Shown: positions 24,301-38,100, numbered from the stretch's first letter. The stretch is 64,000 bases of DNA from Norana najaformis (GCA_964023275.1 OZ029917.1:20433988-20497987), one strand, 5' to 3'. The notes: generated from the sequence alone by a model not told the origin. Numbers and translations: made by a program.

Positions 24301-27300
24301 TATTATTGATTTACATCGGCACGGACTAAGTTTTCATTTCGTACTAAACGATATTTTGTCCTAGCCGTTTTCGTCTTAAGTGAATTGCACTGTATATAGT
24401 ATTTGCAGTGATAGTTTCAAAATTCATTCTTCAGTCTATTCAGCTTTCTTTTCTCTACAGCTTTTTAGCACAGATGTCAAAAAAATTTTCTACCTGGATT
24501 TTAAAATGAAATGAATTTTTTCTTGGGGGTTTGTTAACTGTAGTGGCTTGGGGTATGCCTCAGAATAGCTACTTAAATTCTTATCTGTTGTTTTTAACTT
24601 TCTTTATCACAGTGTGGAAGTGTCTGAGTGGATGTTTGAACTGGCTGGTCAACTCAGCAACCTAACATTCGATGCTGACTCACTGTCCAGTCCAACTGAT
24701 CATGAACTGTCTCCATTGTCCTGTCCTGACATGAGTGCCCTCCAGCTGAACAAGAGTGTGCCTCAAGGTGACTCATGTCAAAATGACAGGGACTGCGGAG
24801 GACCAAAATGGGTTCGAAGCAGATCGACTTCGAGTGCAACATCTAATTCTGTGTCTTCTGTGAGTACACAGCTGTATGTGGCCTGAACGTGAATTTTGTG
24901 GAAGAGTGGTGCAAGATATATGTTGAGGTAAGGTAAAGCCACACTTATAAAGTGGATATTAAATTATAGGCCTTTGTTGAGTACTTAGCAGCTCAGTGCA
25001 GTTGGTATTGGTAGTATTCAGCTGATGCTGTTTTAATCCAGTGACAGTGATGTTAACGAATAAAATTATAGGTTAGTGTTTTCACCCAGAATACACGTGT
25101 TGGAGGGCAACAATATTTATCTGGTGACAGAGTGACAGGTACACCTGCTCACAATGGACATGGGTACCAGAGGCACATTTGTAAAATTTTGCCATCTCTG
25201 TGGGGAGGTTCCAGTTTATGACAAAAATATACAACCAAAATCAGTACGGTATTTCTTTCATGGTTGGCTTATTGTCCAATTTTGCATGATACTATGGTGT
25301 AAACCTCATGGTGAAAGGCAGGCATATGAGTGGCTACATCGTCCCAACTATGGTTTAGAATTAACACACTACACTGGGGTTTTTGGTTTATCTGTATTTT
25401 TATGATATCCACATAGGATTCGGATGAAGTTCGCCAGGAGGATTTGGATACTCTCAGAGAGATGTTTCCGGATGTCAGTACTACGGAACTCATCCACTGC
25501 CTTGTCCTATCAGATGGTCACCTGGAGAGTGCTGCCCTCTGGGTCCTGCATCGGCAGGAGATGGGCGAATCTGTAGCACATTCAAGCAAAGTTTGTGATC
25601 AAAGTCAGCTCTTTGTCATGTATTTATCATCAGGTCAAACAAACTCAACTTTTGTGCTGAACTCTCTCATCATACTCTCAGCATCTGAAAGCATTGAGAT
25701 GCTCAAGAAATGCCTAGCCCCTTATTGGTATTTTTTTCAAAATATACTCTGTTGCTTACTCTATCTTTTCTTATTTTTTCGGGTAATCCATTTGTCTATG
25801 TTTCACAGTAAATCAGTTCAATTATTACTCCCTCCCTCTCTCTTTGTCTGTCTGTCTGTCTCTCTGATCTGCTTGCCCTTCGGTTACTGTCTCTCTCTAC
25901 AGAAGGGTTTGTTTACGAATGTCTTGGGTCTGATTACTTTGACGCTTTTTTTACACACTCTTGACACGCTTTTCATACATTCATGTTTTTGCCAGTTCCA
26001 CCAAGCTATCCATGAGAATTCACTGTATTTGTTTCCATCCAGATTGCGATTTTTGTGGTAACAGTGCATGCTCAAGACAACAGTCATTGGTGCAAAGCAA
26101 CAGTGCATTAAGGGCTTGTTTAAGGTCCCTAAATAATAAGCAACAGAAGCCTCCTGCATGTGTTGCTTGTACAGTAAGGAGGCTGTGCAGGTCGCAGGTC
26201 AGTTGATCCTGACAGGTCACAGTAACAAATGCTTTCATCGAGGCAGGGTCCTCCTGCCAAAACTCGAGTGACCGCCAGGTTTGTCCCGCATCATGCAGTA
26301 TCCCACCTCCGTCACTTCACACAACTCGTCATTGAGACCCATCTCTGAGCACTTAAAGGGCAAATAACCACACACAAAATTATCCTGATGGAATAAATAT
26401 TTATGGCTTCAGAGGACAGGACTGTTTGACCTGAGTATGAGACCCTTGCATTTACGGCTTCCAACCCCGACACCCAGCCGGCTTTTAGCAGACATGATAT
26501 ACCCACTGAGCATCTTTCTTCATGTACTCAGGGCTTCGTTTGACAGTGTAATCTTCGACGCAGCCGCTGTGAGAATGTCATCATATGGTTGCGCTCAGCG
26601 GTGTTCTTGTGGGTGCAGAAGCCCCATCATGTGTAAGGCATGCCAGGTCCAATCGTTGACGCTGTGGTGTCCTTGTGACAGCCACGTATCAAGCATTATG
26701 AATGACCCATAGTAGCTGTACTTGCCTGTGTTCTGGATTGAGCCTCCTGAGACTTCCTTAGAAGGCATGTCTTTCAAGAAACAAATGTGCATTTTGGGAA
26801 GTGGTAAAGCATTCAGCATGCTGTTTAGTAGTAAACTACCAGGGGCAGGTCATGCAGGAGCCACTGCCGTCGCAATGGCTGCCACAATCTGGCAGACTTG
26901 ACAGGATCATTTATGTTCCTTTTCTTTGGCTTCAGTCATGCTATAGCACTGTTCAGTCTGATTAACTAGTTTTTTCACGGTCTAATTGCATCCATTCATC
27001 TGTTGGTCCTTCCATCTGTTCATCGTTCTCTCTGAATTCTGTTCAGACATCTTGCTGCTTTGTCTAGGATGGTCACAAGTGCCGTTCTTCTATTCCTGAA
27101 GCGTTTGGTGAGCTGAATGATCATCATATGAAGAAATCCATCCTGGCCAAGTGAGTTACTGCCTTTACTCGTCACTTCTGTTTATCTAGTAAAGGATAAA
27201 TTTAGCATTTGAAAACCAGTTTCACAATTCCAAAGCCTAATAACATGACCAAAATTACTGAGGTCTAATATTAGTTGAACCAGTACTAATGTTGAATTTG

Positions 27301-29815
27301 GACCAAATCTGGTCCATCATTTTTAACCTGTAAAGGTTGAGCTGAACTCATGATGGTGGATGGTAATCAATTTAAGGGAATTAGTCCATAATTGTCAAGT
27401 AGAAACAGCATTTTGAGTTGAATGTTGTTTCGAGACTGTTACTGAGAAAAGATTGCTCTACTTGTATTCACTGCAGCCACAATAAAAATTTGATTTAGGA
27501 GAAGAGCGATAGTGAAGTTGAGCAACACTGTGCTGTAAAAGTTCCCCTTAGGGGGCATTTCCATGTGTATACATAGTATCTTTGGTTGATGTATTTAGAT
27601 TCCTTGTGTCGGCTGTTATTGTAAAGTAGCAGATCAGATCTGATACCAATACAACACACAACAGAATTAACAAATAATTTGGAAAGGGTAAAAAATAATT
27701 AAGTCTAAACAGCATTAATGTTTAATGGTCATTTCAAATTTTGCCACCTGTCACAAATTCGTTTAACGGTGTTCCACAATTTATAGTACCCTCGTTATGG
27801 TTTGGTCTGGAAGAGGCAGTAAGCTAATGGCAACCATCTGTGTAAAGCTGACCAGCATATCCCACATACCGAGATAATCTGCAAGGGTATGCTGGGTCTG
27901 TAAAATCTCATATAACCCGCTGGATATATGCATGAAAATGCAGTATATAAGCATATGATTGTGATAGCAAGGACCTGATGTTTTGCACAGTAATAAAACT
28001 TGTCTTTAGTTTTTGGCATTGATAATCATGAATCAGTTGACAGAAGCAAAAGAAATTTGGTGCACTGATTTAGATATGATGTGTTTCTTCAGTTCTTAAG
28101 CTAGGATAAATAAATCCAAAATCAAAATTGCCTCAGTGATGCAGATGAGCTCAAGAAGTATTTCAAGTTATCAAAGCTGTGTTAAGCATTTCTATTGTTC
28201 AGTTGTCGTAGATCATGTAAATAATTTTATTCTGTTCATGTAAGCAAGTAAGTGTATTCTTTAATAACCTATAGCTAATCACACATCCGTGTACAAGTTT
28301 TTAAGAACACAAGAAAACTTCAAATGTAGCATAACTTCAAATTTTGGCACCCCCAAAGGTGACTCAGATGGGCCCTTTTTACATTTTGTCAGGTTCTGAG
28401 CTGGTCCCCTATCAGATTTGGGCCAGGGATACCATAATTGCAGGTCCTGTGGTATCATGGTTACACTAATGCTTGTGTACTTTGGAGAAACTTTTTCCAT
28501 TTGCCCTCTGTTGTTGTTAACAAATAAACGACAAAACAATTTAAAGCCGTATTTGGAAAAGTTTTGTTTTGCACTAACCAGTTACATTTGTTTTTCAGAT
28601 ATTCTTACGTTGATACAGACGAAGACAAGAAACAACATAGACCAATTGCTCCAAAATCAGTGTGTATATCTTACTTATTCATCTGATGTGTTTCTATATA
28701 ATGTTCTATTTGCTAATTAAAAGTTGTACAGTTTGACATTGGTAAAGTTTATCTGATGCCTCGGAGTGAGAAATTTAGAGACAAGTCATGTATGGAGTGC
28801 TATGGACAATAAACTTTTCATGCAACCAGTTCTGCCTTACTTGCTATGTTCATTTGAACAAGAATCTGCAGAATGGTTAACAACTGGGTTGGTAACAAAA
28901 GAATAAGTGCCTCTGTATTGCTTGAAATTCTTGCAAGGTAAATTACTCCTTTGATGCTATTATCTATATGCTGGGAATGATTCAAGAACAAGACTGGCAA
29001 TCTGTAAAAGATGGAATTACTGGGCATTTTAGTAGTTTCCTGCTTTTCATAGTTACATGCCAGAGGTAGGTATCCATCATATAGGACAGACTCAACATGT
29101 TTATGACCTTAGTGGTACTCGGTACATGTGCCAAGTCAGACGTGTCAGTGTCCATATATTTCCTGCAAGTTAATTGCTAATCAAGTCTACTGTAGTAGTC
29201 AAGAAGCTCCTTTGTGTTAGTCATTACTCATCAGTGTGTTGTTGTCGTTGTCTGCAAAGGGGCGAACAGGGAAGTATCGCTGGTAGAGATATTGCTGGTA
29301 AAACAAGTACCAGTAAATTGTTGGTGCAGCATCAGTGGGTGCATTATACTAACATTTCGACACCCCAGCAGTTTAATGGCAAGATTTATGTAGCCTTCTG
29401 TTCCTACTAAGTGGCATTCAAACTGAAATGCTACTAAGCAGTATTTAGGAAACATTAATTTCATGGTGATTTTTAACTTAAATCAGAAAACTTGTGTGGT
29501 TAGACTGCGGGTGACAGATTTCCCAGTCACAGTATACATAGGAAAAAACTCGGTTTAATAATTCAAGAGTAATATTTCGAAAACTATTTGTGGTGTGGAG
29601 TAAAACTGCAGGAAGAAAGTTGGTCTGTTTGTCCTGGGTAAATACATTTAGTGCTGTATTTATTGTAGGAGCCAAAAAAATTAATTCGTTATCTCGACAG
29701 CCAAGTCGTTAGTGTTAAAGGTGAAAGATTTACTGAGGTAAAGAAGCCAGAAGACGATGAAACAAAAAATACTTATATAAACCTTAAACCAGCTAGACAG
29801 TATCGTTTTCACTGA
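21340..29815 (+). CDS. CUEDC2: CUE domain-containing protein 2 (CUEDC2)
   Basis: Seven coding exons join in phase: 21340-21416, 22541-22687, 24613-24859, 25417-25590, 27068-27150, 28599-28659 and 29669-29815. They give about 311 residues (the human protein has 287). The N-terminus has '[12 protein letters not shown]', matching the CUEDC2 signature. The CUE domain is exon 4 ('LREMFPDVS', then '[11 protein letters not shown]'), a small helical ubiquitin-binding fold. The C-terminus has 'HRPIAPK', '[13 protein letters not shown]' and '[12 protein letters not shown]' before TGA. In mammals CUEDC2 is an adaptor linked to steroid-receptor degradation and NF-kappaB control; the role here is inferred from orthology. 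The exon 4 donor (GTTTGT) is weak, so that border may shift. ATG 21340 is the first in-frame Met after an acceptor-like TAG, so an upstream untranslated exon is likely. Confidence 0.93.
23247..24392. mobile_element. Non-autonomous pogo/Tigger-like Tc1-mariner element
   Basis: The element starts CAGTGCAGTTCGTTTAAGAC. Its end, reverse complemented, starts CAGTGCAATTCACTTAAGAC. That gives terminal inverted repeats of about 25 bases with four mismatches. It is flanked on both sides by TA, as expected for Tc1-mariner insertion. Length is 1,146 bp and no transposase frame is recognisable. Subterminal motifs resembling TTCGTCTTA recur inside. It lies in CUEDC2 intron 2. Confidence 0.75.
28240..28322 (-). 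mobile_element. LINE 3' end, same family as 13.96-14.27 kb
   Basis: The reverse complement (TGTTCTTAAAAACTTGTACA, then GATTAGCTATAGGTTATTAA, then ACTTACTTGCTTAC) matches the end of the fragment at 14.27 kb over about 70 bases, including the terminal CTTA-type tail. It is an intronic insertion in CUEDC2 before exon 6. Confidence 0.65.
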
Positions 29816-32145
29816 CAGTTTTTACAACCTCTGAAAAGAGCAAAGAATGAAAATCTTGTAGTCAAAGTTTTAGTTGGCATCAATTTCATGTAATCTTGTT
29901 TATCTTCATTCAGTGTATGAAGTTCAGCATGGGTATTTTCACGCTGGCTAAATATTGAAATTTCTTTTGGTAAAATCTGATTTTTGTCAATTCATAAATT
30001 ATATCTAGCTTTTGACATTGACGAGGTGTGGTTGTCGAATTTGGATAATTTCTTCTATCAGGTTACCAAATACCAATTGGTTTTATTAGGGTAACACATT
30101 TCCAACCTGAAATGTGATGTTTTAGAGCCAGCCATGGAAATTTTACAGTAGCCAGGTAATTGAAGATCACCTTGTCATATTTTTCTGTGATTCAGGATCT
30201 TGGATATTATATATGTTGACTGTTGGCTACAAGACAGACATAGCTTGGCAGCCTTTCTCTTTTTAATCAAACTGCTATGATTGTTGACTGTGATGATCGT
30301 GCAGTTTGACTAGGCTTTATGATTTGTGTGCATGATCATAAACTGTTGCTTAACAGTTTTTGGGAAATTGCTATCAAGCTGTATTGTGAAACAGCATTTA
30401 AATGATGTCTGTAGATGCTCCTGTTTTGTTCGTTTTTGTTGAAATTTACTTCTTCAGATGTGTCCAAAACGTGAATCTTAGAGTTAAAGAAATAATTACC
30501 ATAATTTAGATATTACATTAGCTCAGTGCCAATTAGTTAATCGGGACTTTCCAATACAATACTGACTTGCTGAAGATATGCAAGTGAACCAAGTAATGTT
30601 CATGTGACTTTTGGCTAAATTTTCATAAACAAAACCAGAAACTATCAGTTTGATAATTATCGCGATCTGTTCTTTTTAGTGCAGCAGCTTTCGACTTGTA
30701 TGTTTTACGGAACTTGTTATGGATCAAATGGATTACCAGGAATTGTAAATGTTTTGAACCATATTTAAGTTTTTTTGCATATCAAAATCTGAAGTTGAAT
30801 TAAAGTATTGGTACTCTTGTTCTGAGGTCACCATTTTGTGTGGTGTACTGCTTTAATAAATAGAATGGTCATTTGAGTCAAGTCACTGAGCATTGGTTTG
30901 CAAGAAATTGAAGAAGCTGGCTTTGTTCAAGTACAAAACTTGTGTATGGAGTGGTGGAGATACAAATTACACTTTATGAAAATGCTTAAGAAATTTCCCG
31001 ACACCTATTCAGCGGTATCCGAGTGGTCATCTGTATAATGCACACTTGTGTCCATGAAACACATGGGCCATTCAGGCCTATGAGTTCAAACTAAACTTGT
31101 TTAAACACAGTACATGACTGGGAACACAAAAGATGTGAAACAATAAACAAAGAAAGAGCAATGATAAGCAAGGAAATGAAGTGTTGGAACTCGACGACAG
31201 AATTATTCGTGGCTAATCTGAACTATTCTCTTTATCCTGCTCCACTGGGCTGTACCATATAAACAGTCTTCCATTAGTGTTACTGTGATCTAGGTTTGAT
31301 ACTTTCATTCAGATGTGCCTGAACTACTGCAGTGCCATGCTATGATACATCTTAACCAGAGCCACATGGGTCACAATATATTGAGAGGTACTTGGTACTT
31401 AAGAGGCACTATGTAAAAAGTCTACAAGCATGCACACATTTTAACACAAAAGCACCAAAAAAGGTTTACTGGGAGAAGAAAGAGCAGCAAGAAAACAAGT
31501 TACCTTTGGTTCTATGGTCTATTGGTCCAAGTTCTATTGTGAATGTACAAGTATGGGCCAGAGACAATCTGGCAAAACATTAAATTTTAAGATTTCAACC
31601 CAAGAATTTTGCACTAATGCAAATTTTGCACAAATGCAGACCATGCAAACTACTGTACCAGATATCCATTACTACAAACATGGTGTAAAAATACAAAATC
31701 AAACACTTCTGACACATTCAACTGCCCAGGTACTATGTTAAATGCTACAGTTACATGTAAGATGCACACACATATTGCTACAAAAGGACTGAAAGTCACA
31801 AGCATTACAATATTTTCTGATGCCACTTAGCTGAATGGACAAGTCCACCAACACTGGAAGAGATTGGGATTAACTTAAATTACACTTGTGTCCTTTTGGA
31901 CATTTACGTTTCACTGTAGTAATGACGAGAGTGTATGCAAGAACTATTCATTGCTGTAACCTATAATGTGAATGTAAGTTGGCTGTTGGCATGTATACCT
32001 GAATGACAGAATTACAAAATGCACTTGGAAACATCCTCTGAAGTTCCTTGCTGTCTCTTTAAAACCAAATTTTTAATGCAGTGAAGCTATTGCTGTGCAG
32101 TAAACCAATACACAACGACTGACCATTTTGGAATGGCCATTCAAT
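29816..32145. other. Convergent intergenic region (CUEDC2 and USP 3' ends)
   Basis: This AT-rich spacer lies between the CUEDC2 stop and the proposed last USP exon. No coding exon is supported. Possible CUEDC2 polyadenylation signals AATAAA lie near 30856 and 31142. A stretch at about 31015-31095 has weak tRNA-head resemblance (ATCCGAGTGGTC, later GAGTTCAAAC) and may be a SINE relic. Confidence 0.45.
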
Positions 32146-35100
32146 TTATGAATAAAAATCAAAACTGCTTGTGCTGGCCTTGGCTTCTTTGCTGTCAATG
32201 TTATTTGTACTCTGGTCACTCGTTCCAAAATCGGCCTCAGCATCAGGTGATGTATGAGGAGCCAGAGCAATTGGCAAGATGCCAGAATTCAAGGCACAGT
32301 CGGAATCCGTGTTGTCATCACAGCCCAATTTTTGAGGCAAGCGCAGTTGCACAGGTTTACCTACAGATGTTTGGCAAATGCATTTAGAACTCAGGTGAGA
32401 AGGCAGACAGTTAAACATAATTCACAACATGCAAATGCATAAATAAATCAGGTTAAATAATAATTAATAAGAGGTAGAGTAAGTGTGATTCACAAAGCAC
32501 ACAGTAAAACAAACTAAGATTATACCAGTAGCAAAGAAAGGTAACAGCCTTTCACTAAGGCACAATACAAATATCAATTCTTTGCACCAGTAACTCTCGC
32601 AAGATATAAGGGCATTAGAAAACTTGCAGCCCAAGCCAAGAAATGAAAATGCCTACATGAAATAAAAGTGGTATGTGTATTACAAAGACGTCATATGGCA
32701 TAACCGTTTAGATACCACAAGAATGGCATAACATTTAAATACCACAACAAAATAGACAGGATTTACAATAACTTGATTTAAATTACTTAGTGACTGAAGT
32801 AAGACTTTAACCCTTAACTGACGAGAGAAATTTTTCCGCCTAGGCCCTGACGACGAGCGATTTTTACCGGAAAACGCCTATTAATTAAATAGTTTTCAAC
32901 TTGTTGTATCTCAGTCAGTTCTTGACCTACAGACATGTGGTTACCATCAATCTTTAGCATTTTATCTCCTCTTCCCATCCATTCGTCTAATTTTTGATAC
33001 AAAAAATTTTGGGGTACCCAAAGTTGCCCCAAACCGTACCCCACCCCATGTTTAAAACTTTTTTCATGTTCAGGCTCCTATGGAAAATAAATTTCAGTGA
33101 CAACATATGTAGTGTCAGCACAAAAATCGTGCAGAAATCAATACCAGACAAAACCTCACAAGAATTTTGAAAATATTTTCATAAATGAAGGAGATACAGT
33201 ATTTTTAGTATGTAAGATGAAGTCGTACAAGTTGAAGGAAATATAAGAAAACACCTGAAAAGTAAGAAATGTCTAACTTATCAGATCTTGGTCATTCTTT
33301 GACACACAGAGTTGAGGTTAATATCATTCTTTAGCATTTTATTTCCTCTTTCAAACCATGTTTCCAGTTTTTGAGAAAAATCTTTGGAGGTACTCATAGT
33401 TGCTCCAAACTGTACCCACCCCATTTGAAAACTTTTTTCATGTTCAAACCTCTATAGAAAACATTTTCAGCGACAACTCATGTAATGTCAGCAAATGAAC
33501 TGTGCAGCAATTAATATCAGACAAAACCTCCAAAAAGTTTGAAAATATTTTCATAAATGAAGGAGATATAATATTTTTAGTATGCAGACAGTAGTCGTAC
33601 CAGAGGAGTAACAAGAAATGCCTAAAACGTAAGAAATTTTTAACTTATCAGATCTTGGTAATTTTTGGCATACAGAGTTGAGGTTAACATCATTCTTTAG
33701 CTTTTTATCTACTCTTTCAATCCTTCAGTCCAGTTTTTGATAGAAAAATTTTGGGGCACTCATGTTGCCTACTCACCCTATCACCTCCCAAACACATACA
33801 TAGTAATACAACCACGACATCAAAAACACTGCAGCATGCACACCAACAGGACAACAGTAACATTACAACAAGCCAGGCACACAGAGAGGCAAACACACTG
33901 AAGTTTGTTTCCTTTTCAAATATTTGGTAGCTCTCAAAAGGGCCATTTTTATGAATGCCTGAGTGCACTGGATGGTCACCTTGAAGACGGATGAAGCTCC
34001 TGAATCGACTCCTCTTTCTCAATAGACTGCACTGAACAGTTCTAAGAGGACAATTTAGAATGGAAATTTTAAAATTTGTATCGATGTGCTATATTGCTTA
34101 CCTTCCTTACACTCCACAGAACCACTATCTGATTTTGCTCGTTGCAAATGTGGAAGCATAAAACTTTGCACAAAGCAACTTTACATGCTTCACATTCATA
34201 TTGAGCCTTCTTGGGGCAGCCTTTGGGATTCTTGATCTTGTTCTCTAAAATAAGATGCTAGAGGAGAAGTAGGGTTCCATTTTATTCTGTGGGGTTTACC
34301 TGCCTTCTGTGTATTTGGCCTACTCTGCTCACCATGCAGGACTGGTCTGTTCAACTAGCACATCAAAAAATTTATCCAAAAGCAGTTGGAAATATTTCAA
34401 AAATGGTGCATCAAGGGCTGGTCCGCCACAGACGCTTGTAAATGGAACAGTTAGGGGTCAAATGGGAAAATCTGCTACTTGTTCAGTCCTGTCTATCTCG
34501 CCCAAGTCATCCGCCTGACCCAGTTTGACAGTCCGCTAGCGTGTATACGTAGCCGTCTAATTCGGTGTCGATGTCAGAATGTTCTTTAGCCAAAACCACT
34601 TTATCTTCTTCACTGGTAGCAAAAGACAGGCTTTTATTGTCAGATGAGTCAAAACTGTCATCGTCTGATGCAAATTCATCAAGAATTTAAATACCACAAC
34701 AAAATAGACAGGATTTACAATAACTTGATTTAAATTACTTAGTGACTGAAGTAAGACTTTAAAGACCAATCACAAAGACTGGTCTGTTTAAAATAATTTA
34801 TTTTGCATACATTGTGTATTTGTTAACATCAGAACTAATTTGACAAGGCAGGTTTGGTGTGTGTATTAAAATTTTTCATCATGAGGCAAAAGCCTTGGTC
34901 TTCAAGTTCTTTCAAGGTAATGGTGCAATTCAAAAATCATAATTTCGAAACTGAATAATTCGTTTCAAATCCTCTAACCTTTTCGCTGATAAAAGAGCAC
35001 ATAGGCATGGCTGTAATCTGCTTCTTGAGGCTCCTGCTTAACTGTTGTTTCGTCGTTGAAGTAATACCATTCCCCTTTAATCGGGTGCCTAGCGTAGGCT

Positions 35101-38100
35101 GTGTAATGGCCAGAATTAGCCCCTGATTTAAACAGGAAACCAAAATTTTATTCTTCTCTTTGCTCAGTGAATAAGCAAAATAAGTTACACTACATCATAA
35201 ATTATTAAGCAGTAATACTAGGTTATTAGCAAATTACACATGGTCACTCAGATTTTGGATAGACAAGTATAAACACCAGATGCAAAATAATTGGCCACAA
35301 CTAACTGCGTTGATGCCAGTCAGTGGCATGATAGCCAAAGGGTTGAGCGATTGACTTGTAACATGAAGAGCATGGGTCCAAGCCTCCTCTGAAGTGGTTA
35401 CTGTGTAGGGACCTTGAGTAAGTCTTCACCCATAACTGCTTAGCATTGTTGACTGAAGCTTAGTCATTAGATACCGATGCTTAATAAATGCAGAAATAAT
35501 AATTACTTTGCAATGCAGAATACGGAGATAAGTGATAACATGTGCACTGGACGCCCAAGATCTTTCACCCCATGGATTTTGCTGATGATGATGCATAGGA
35601 AAATGCACAAGAACAAGGAAAATACAAAAATCAGCAAATGCAATATTGCCAGAAAGATAATACTGACAAACCTCCAAAATGGCAAACACAGCTCTGCAGG
35701 TCATAGGTCAAACTATCAGTCCGTGGACCAGACGTGTAGTTCGAGAGATCCAGATTTCCCACAGGAAAAATCACCTTACTGTCAATCTTTGTGCTTGAAA
35801 GCTCATGATATACAAACCTACAAACAACAACAATGAACTGATATCCAACAACAAAAACAAACTTTTCTAATGAAATTAAGTTGGTGAAAACAGTAATTAA
35901 GAAGGCATATACCAATGACAATTAATTCAAACTTTTAATTAGAAAAAGTTTTCTGCTTATTTAACCCTACTCAGTCGACTGCCTTTGATTTAAATGCTCT
36001 GCTTTAATGCACTTTCAAATAAATGTTATATCATCTTGCAAACTAAAATGCACTTCCAAACTAAGACTTAAATTAAAAATGAAATGTTCCTGAATTAGCT
36101 TATCACAAATCAGAAAAGTTTTTGAACCGAAACTAAATGACATAACTTTTCCAAAATCAAATAAATATCAGAGACATTTGACTAACTTTGTCAATACCAG
36201 TAGTAATTGCTAAACACCCATCCTGACACTCCTACTCACAAACTCATTACAAAATCACTGAAAAGCAACACGAAAAAAGAAAGTCGAATCACATCGTTGG
36301 TGGAAGTGATAAAGCCAGTACAGGCAAACAGAGTAATACACGTCACTTGCGGGTAAAAAGCGGGAGTAACTATGACTCTCTTCCCAAAGAGACTACGTCA
36401 CTTGCGGGTAAAAAGCGGGAGTAACTATGACTCTCTTCCCAAAGAGACTAAGACAAGCCTTACCTTTTCAGATAGACAACAAGTGTGTCTGGATAACGCC
36501 AAACTGTCATGGTTTTCTTAGCACATTGATTCTTATGGCACTTAGGACAGAACCAAGGATTGTGCTCATCCAGCATTTCACTACAAGTTTCATTCATTCT
36601 GTTACCAGAGTTCCACAGATTACAACAAACTTCAAAACTTCTATTAATTAGTAACAAAATCTACATTACTATAAGTCACTCACAACATTAAATCGATAAT
36701 AATATCTTCTGAAAAATTATAGCAGTCTATAAAAACACAAACTGTATTAAAAATGCAAAAAACTAGTTTTAAATATTCTAAACTGTGATAGGCTAACAAA
36801 ACTTACTCAAAAACTGTTAATTCATTTCCATAAAGATGAACCAAGATGAAAGCATATGTCATGATCAACAAAATGGTTAACATAATATGATTTTTTTCTA
36901 AACAAGGTCACTTTCCCTACCCATAAGGCAATAACCACAGAAGACTTGTAGTGAAAGCTGAAAAGGCTGTGATGTCATTCAGGTCTAAACTTAAGATTCA
37001 TCTGTTTCAACTTGCTCACCCACCATACCAAAGCTTCTGGTTTCTCTGACCTATCAGAATTCGACCCAGCTTCTCCAATGGATATGATTTTGGATTGCGA
37101 TTTTGACTTGAAGCAACCATCAACTGATGCCTTGGGCATTATGATAACAGCACTATGGAAGTCTTTAGATGACATTAGATTAGATAAAAATTTTCTCCAG
37201 CACATCATGGAATTAACCTATTGTTGCCACTCCCAACACAATGGTTTCTTGTTCATCTGTTCAATGAATTAGCACAAGCCAGGATGTAAGGGTAGTGTGA
37301 TAGTGCTGAAACAATGCTGTCTTACTTAACCATGTTAATGCAAAATGAAAAAATGTAAAAACACACTGTCCTATATTAACAGTAATAAATGCTGAGGTAA
37401 ACACAGAAAAGATAACTTCTCAATTGTTCAAGCCCTTCTCACTTAAATTATTAATTAGTTACCTCTCAGTAAATGCCTGAAAGCAGTTGTACAGAGTGAG
37501 AGGAGCCGATGAGCGAAGCTTTTCCATAGATATGTGGTCAACAAATCGTTTGGCCATTTCCATTTGTGCTTCGCTGAGATCAGTAAATTTAACAACAAGA
37601 TGGTCGCTTGGCTGAAGACTCAACTGCCCATCACGACTCAGCTCACAGCCGCTGCAGTGCTGAGTGTAGAGACAGCGCGAGCAACGATAACCCTAGCACA
37701 AACACCAGAAACATTGTACTAACACCACAAAAGATCTCTTTTAAATTGTAGCAGCAGGGGAAAACTATTAAATGTGATAAACCTGGGTCAGCCAAAAGAC
37801 CACATCAACTTAACAGACCAGTGTCAAACAACAGTTTCATCAATCAGTGTCATAAATTACTGCTACTGCAACAACTCCACTTCATTCCTTCATCATTACG
37901 CACCTGGATTATTGCAGTTACATTCTCACAGGCCTGCGAAGTTCAGAATTCATCAGGCTTTTTAGTCTGCCATCAACTGAGGCATCTTTGTGCGGTCATT
38001 AAAGGGTGCTACACAAATGTTCAAATACATACAGTATATGACCATCAATAAGTAGATCCTACACAAAAGTCAATTGCTGTTTTGAGGTCAAAACAGTGGA

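Larger units (their letters stand above)
32733..34762. repeat. 78-bp perfect direct repeats flanking a piggyBac relic
   Basis: Bases 32733-32810 and 34685-34762 are identical over 78 positions (starting ATTTAAATACCACAAC and ending GTAAGACTTTAA). Each copy contains TTAA near both ends. The left copy ends at TTAA immediately before the piggyBac-type end at 32811. The repeat is much longer than the normal 4-bp TTAA duplication. Confidence 0.9.

Noticed and set aside
26180-26720. Open frames on both strands within CUEDC2 intron 4
   Set aside because: Composition suggests an old repeat, but I could not match it to a transposon family, and the CUEDC2 exons join across it in phase.
34509-34664. Acidic minus-strand stretch as the USP C-terminal exon
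   Set aside because: It splices in phase, but the sequence is better explained as the N-terminus of the piggyBac transposase, followed by other transposase pieces. It is kept only as a possible exonisation.
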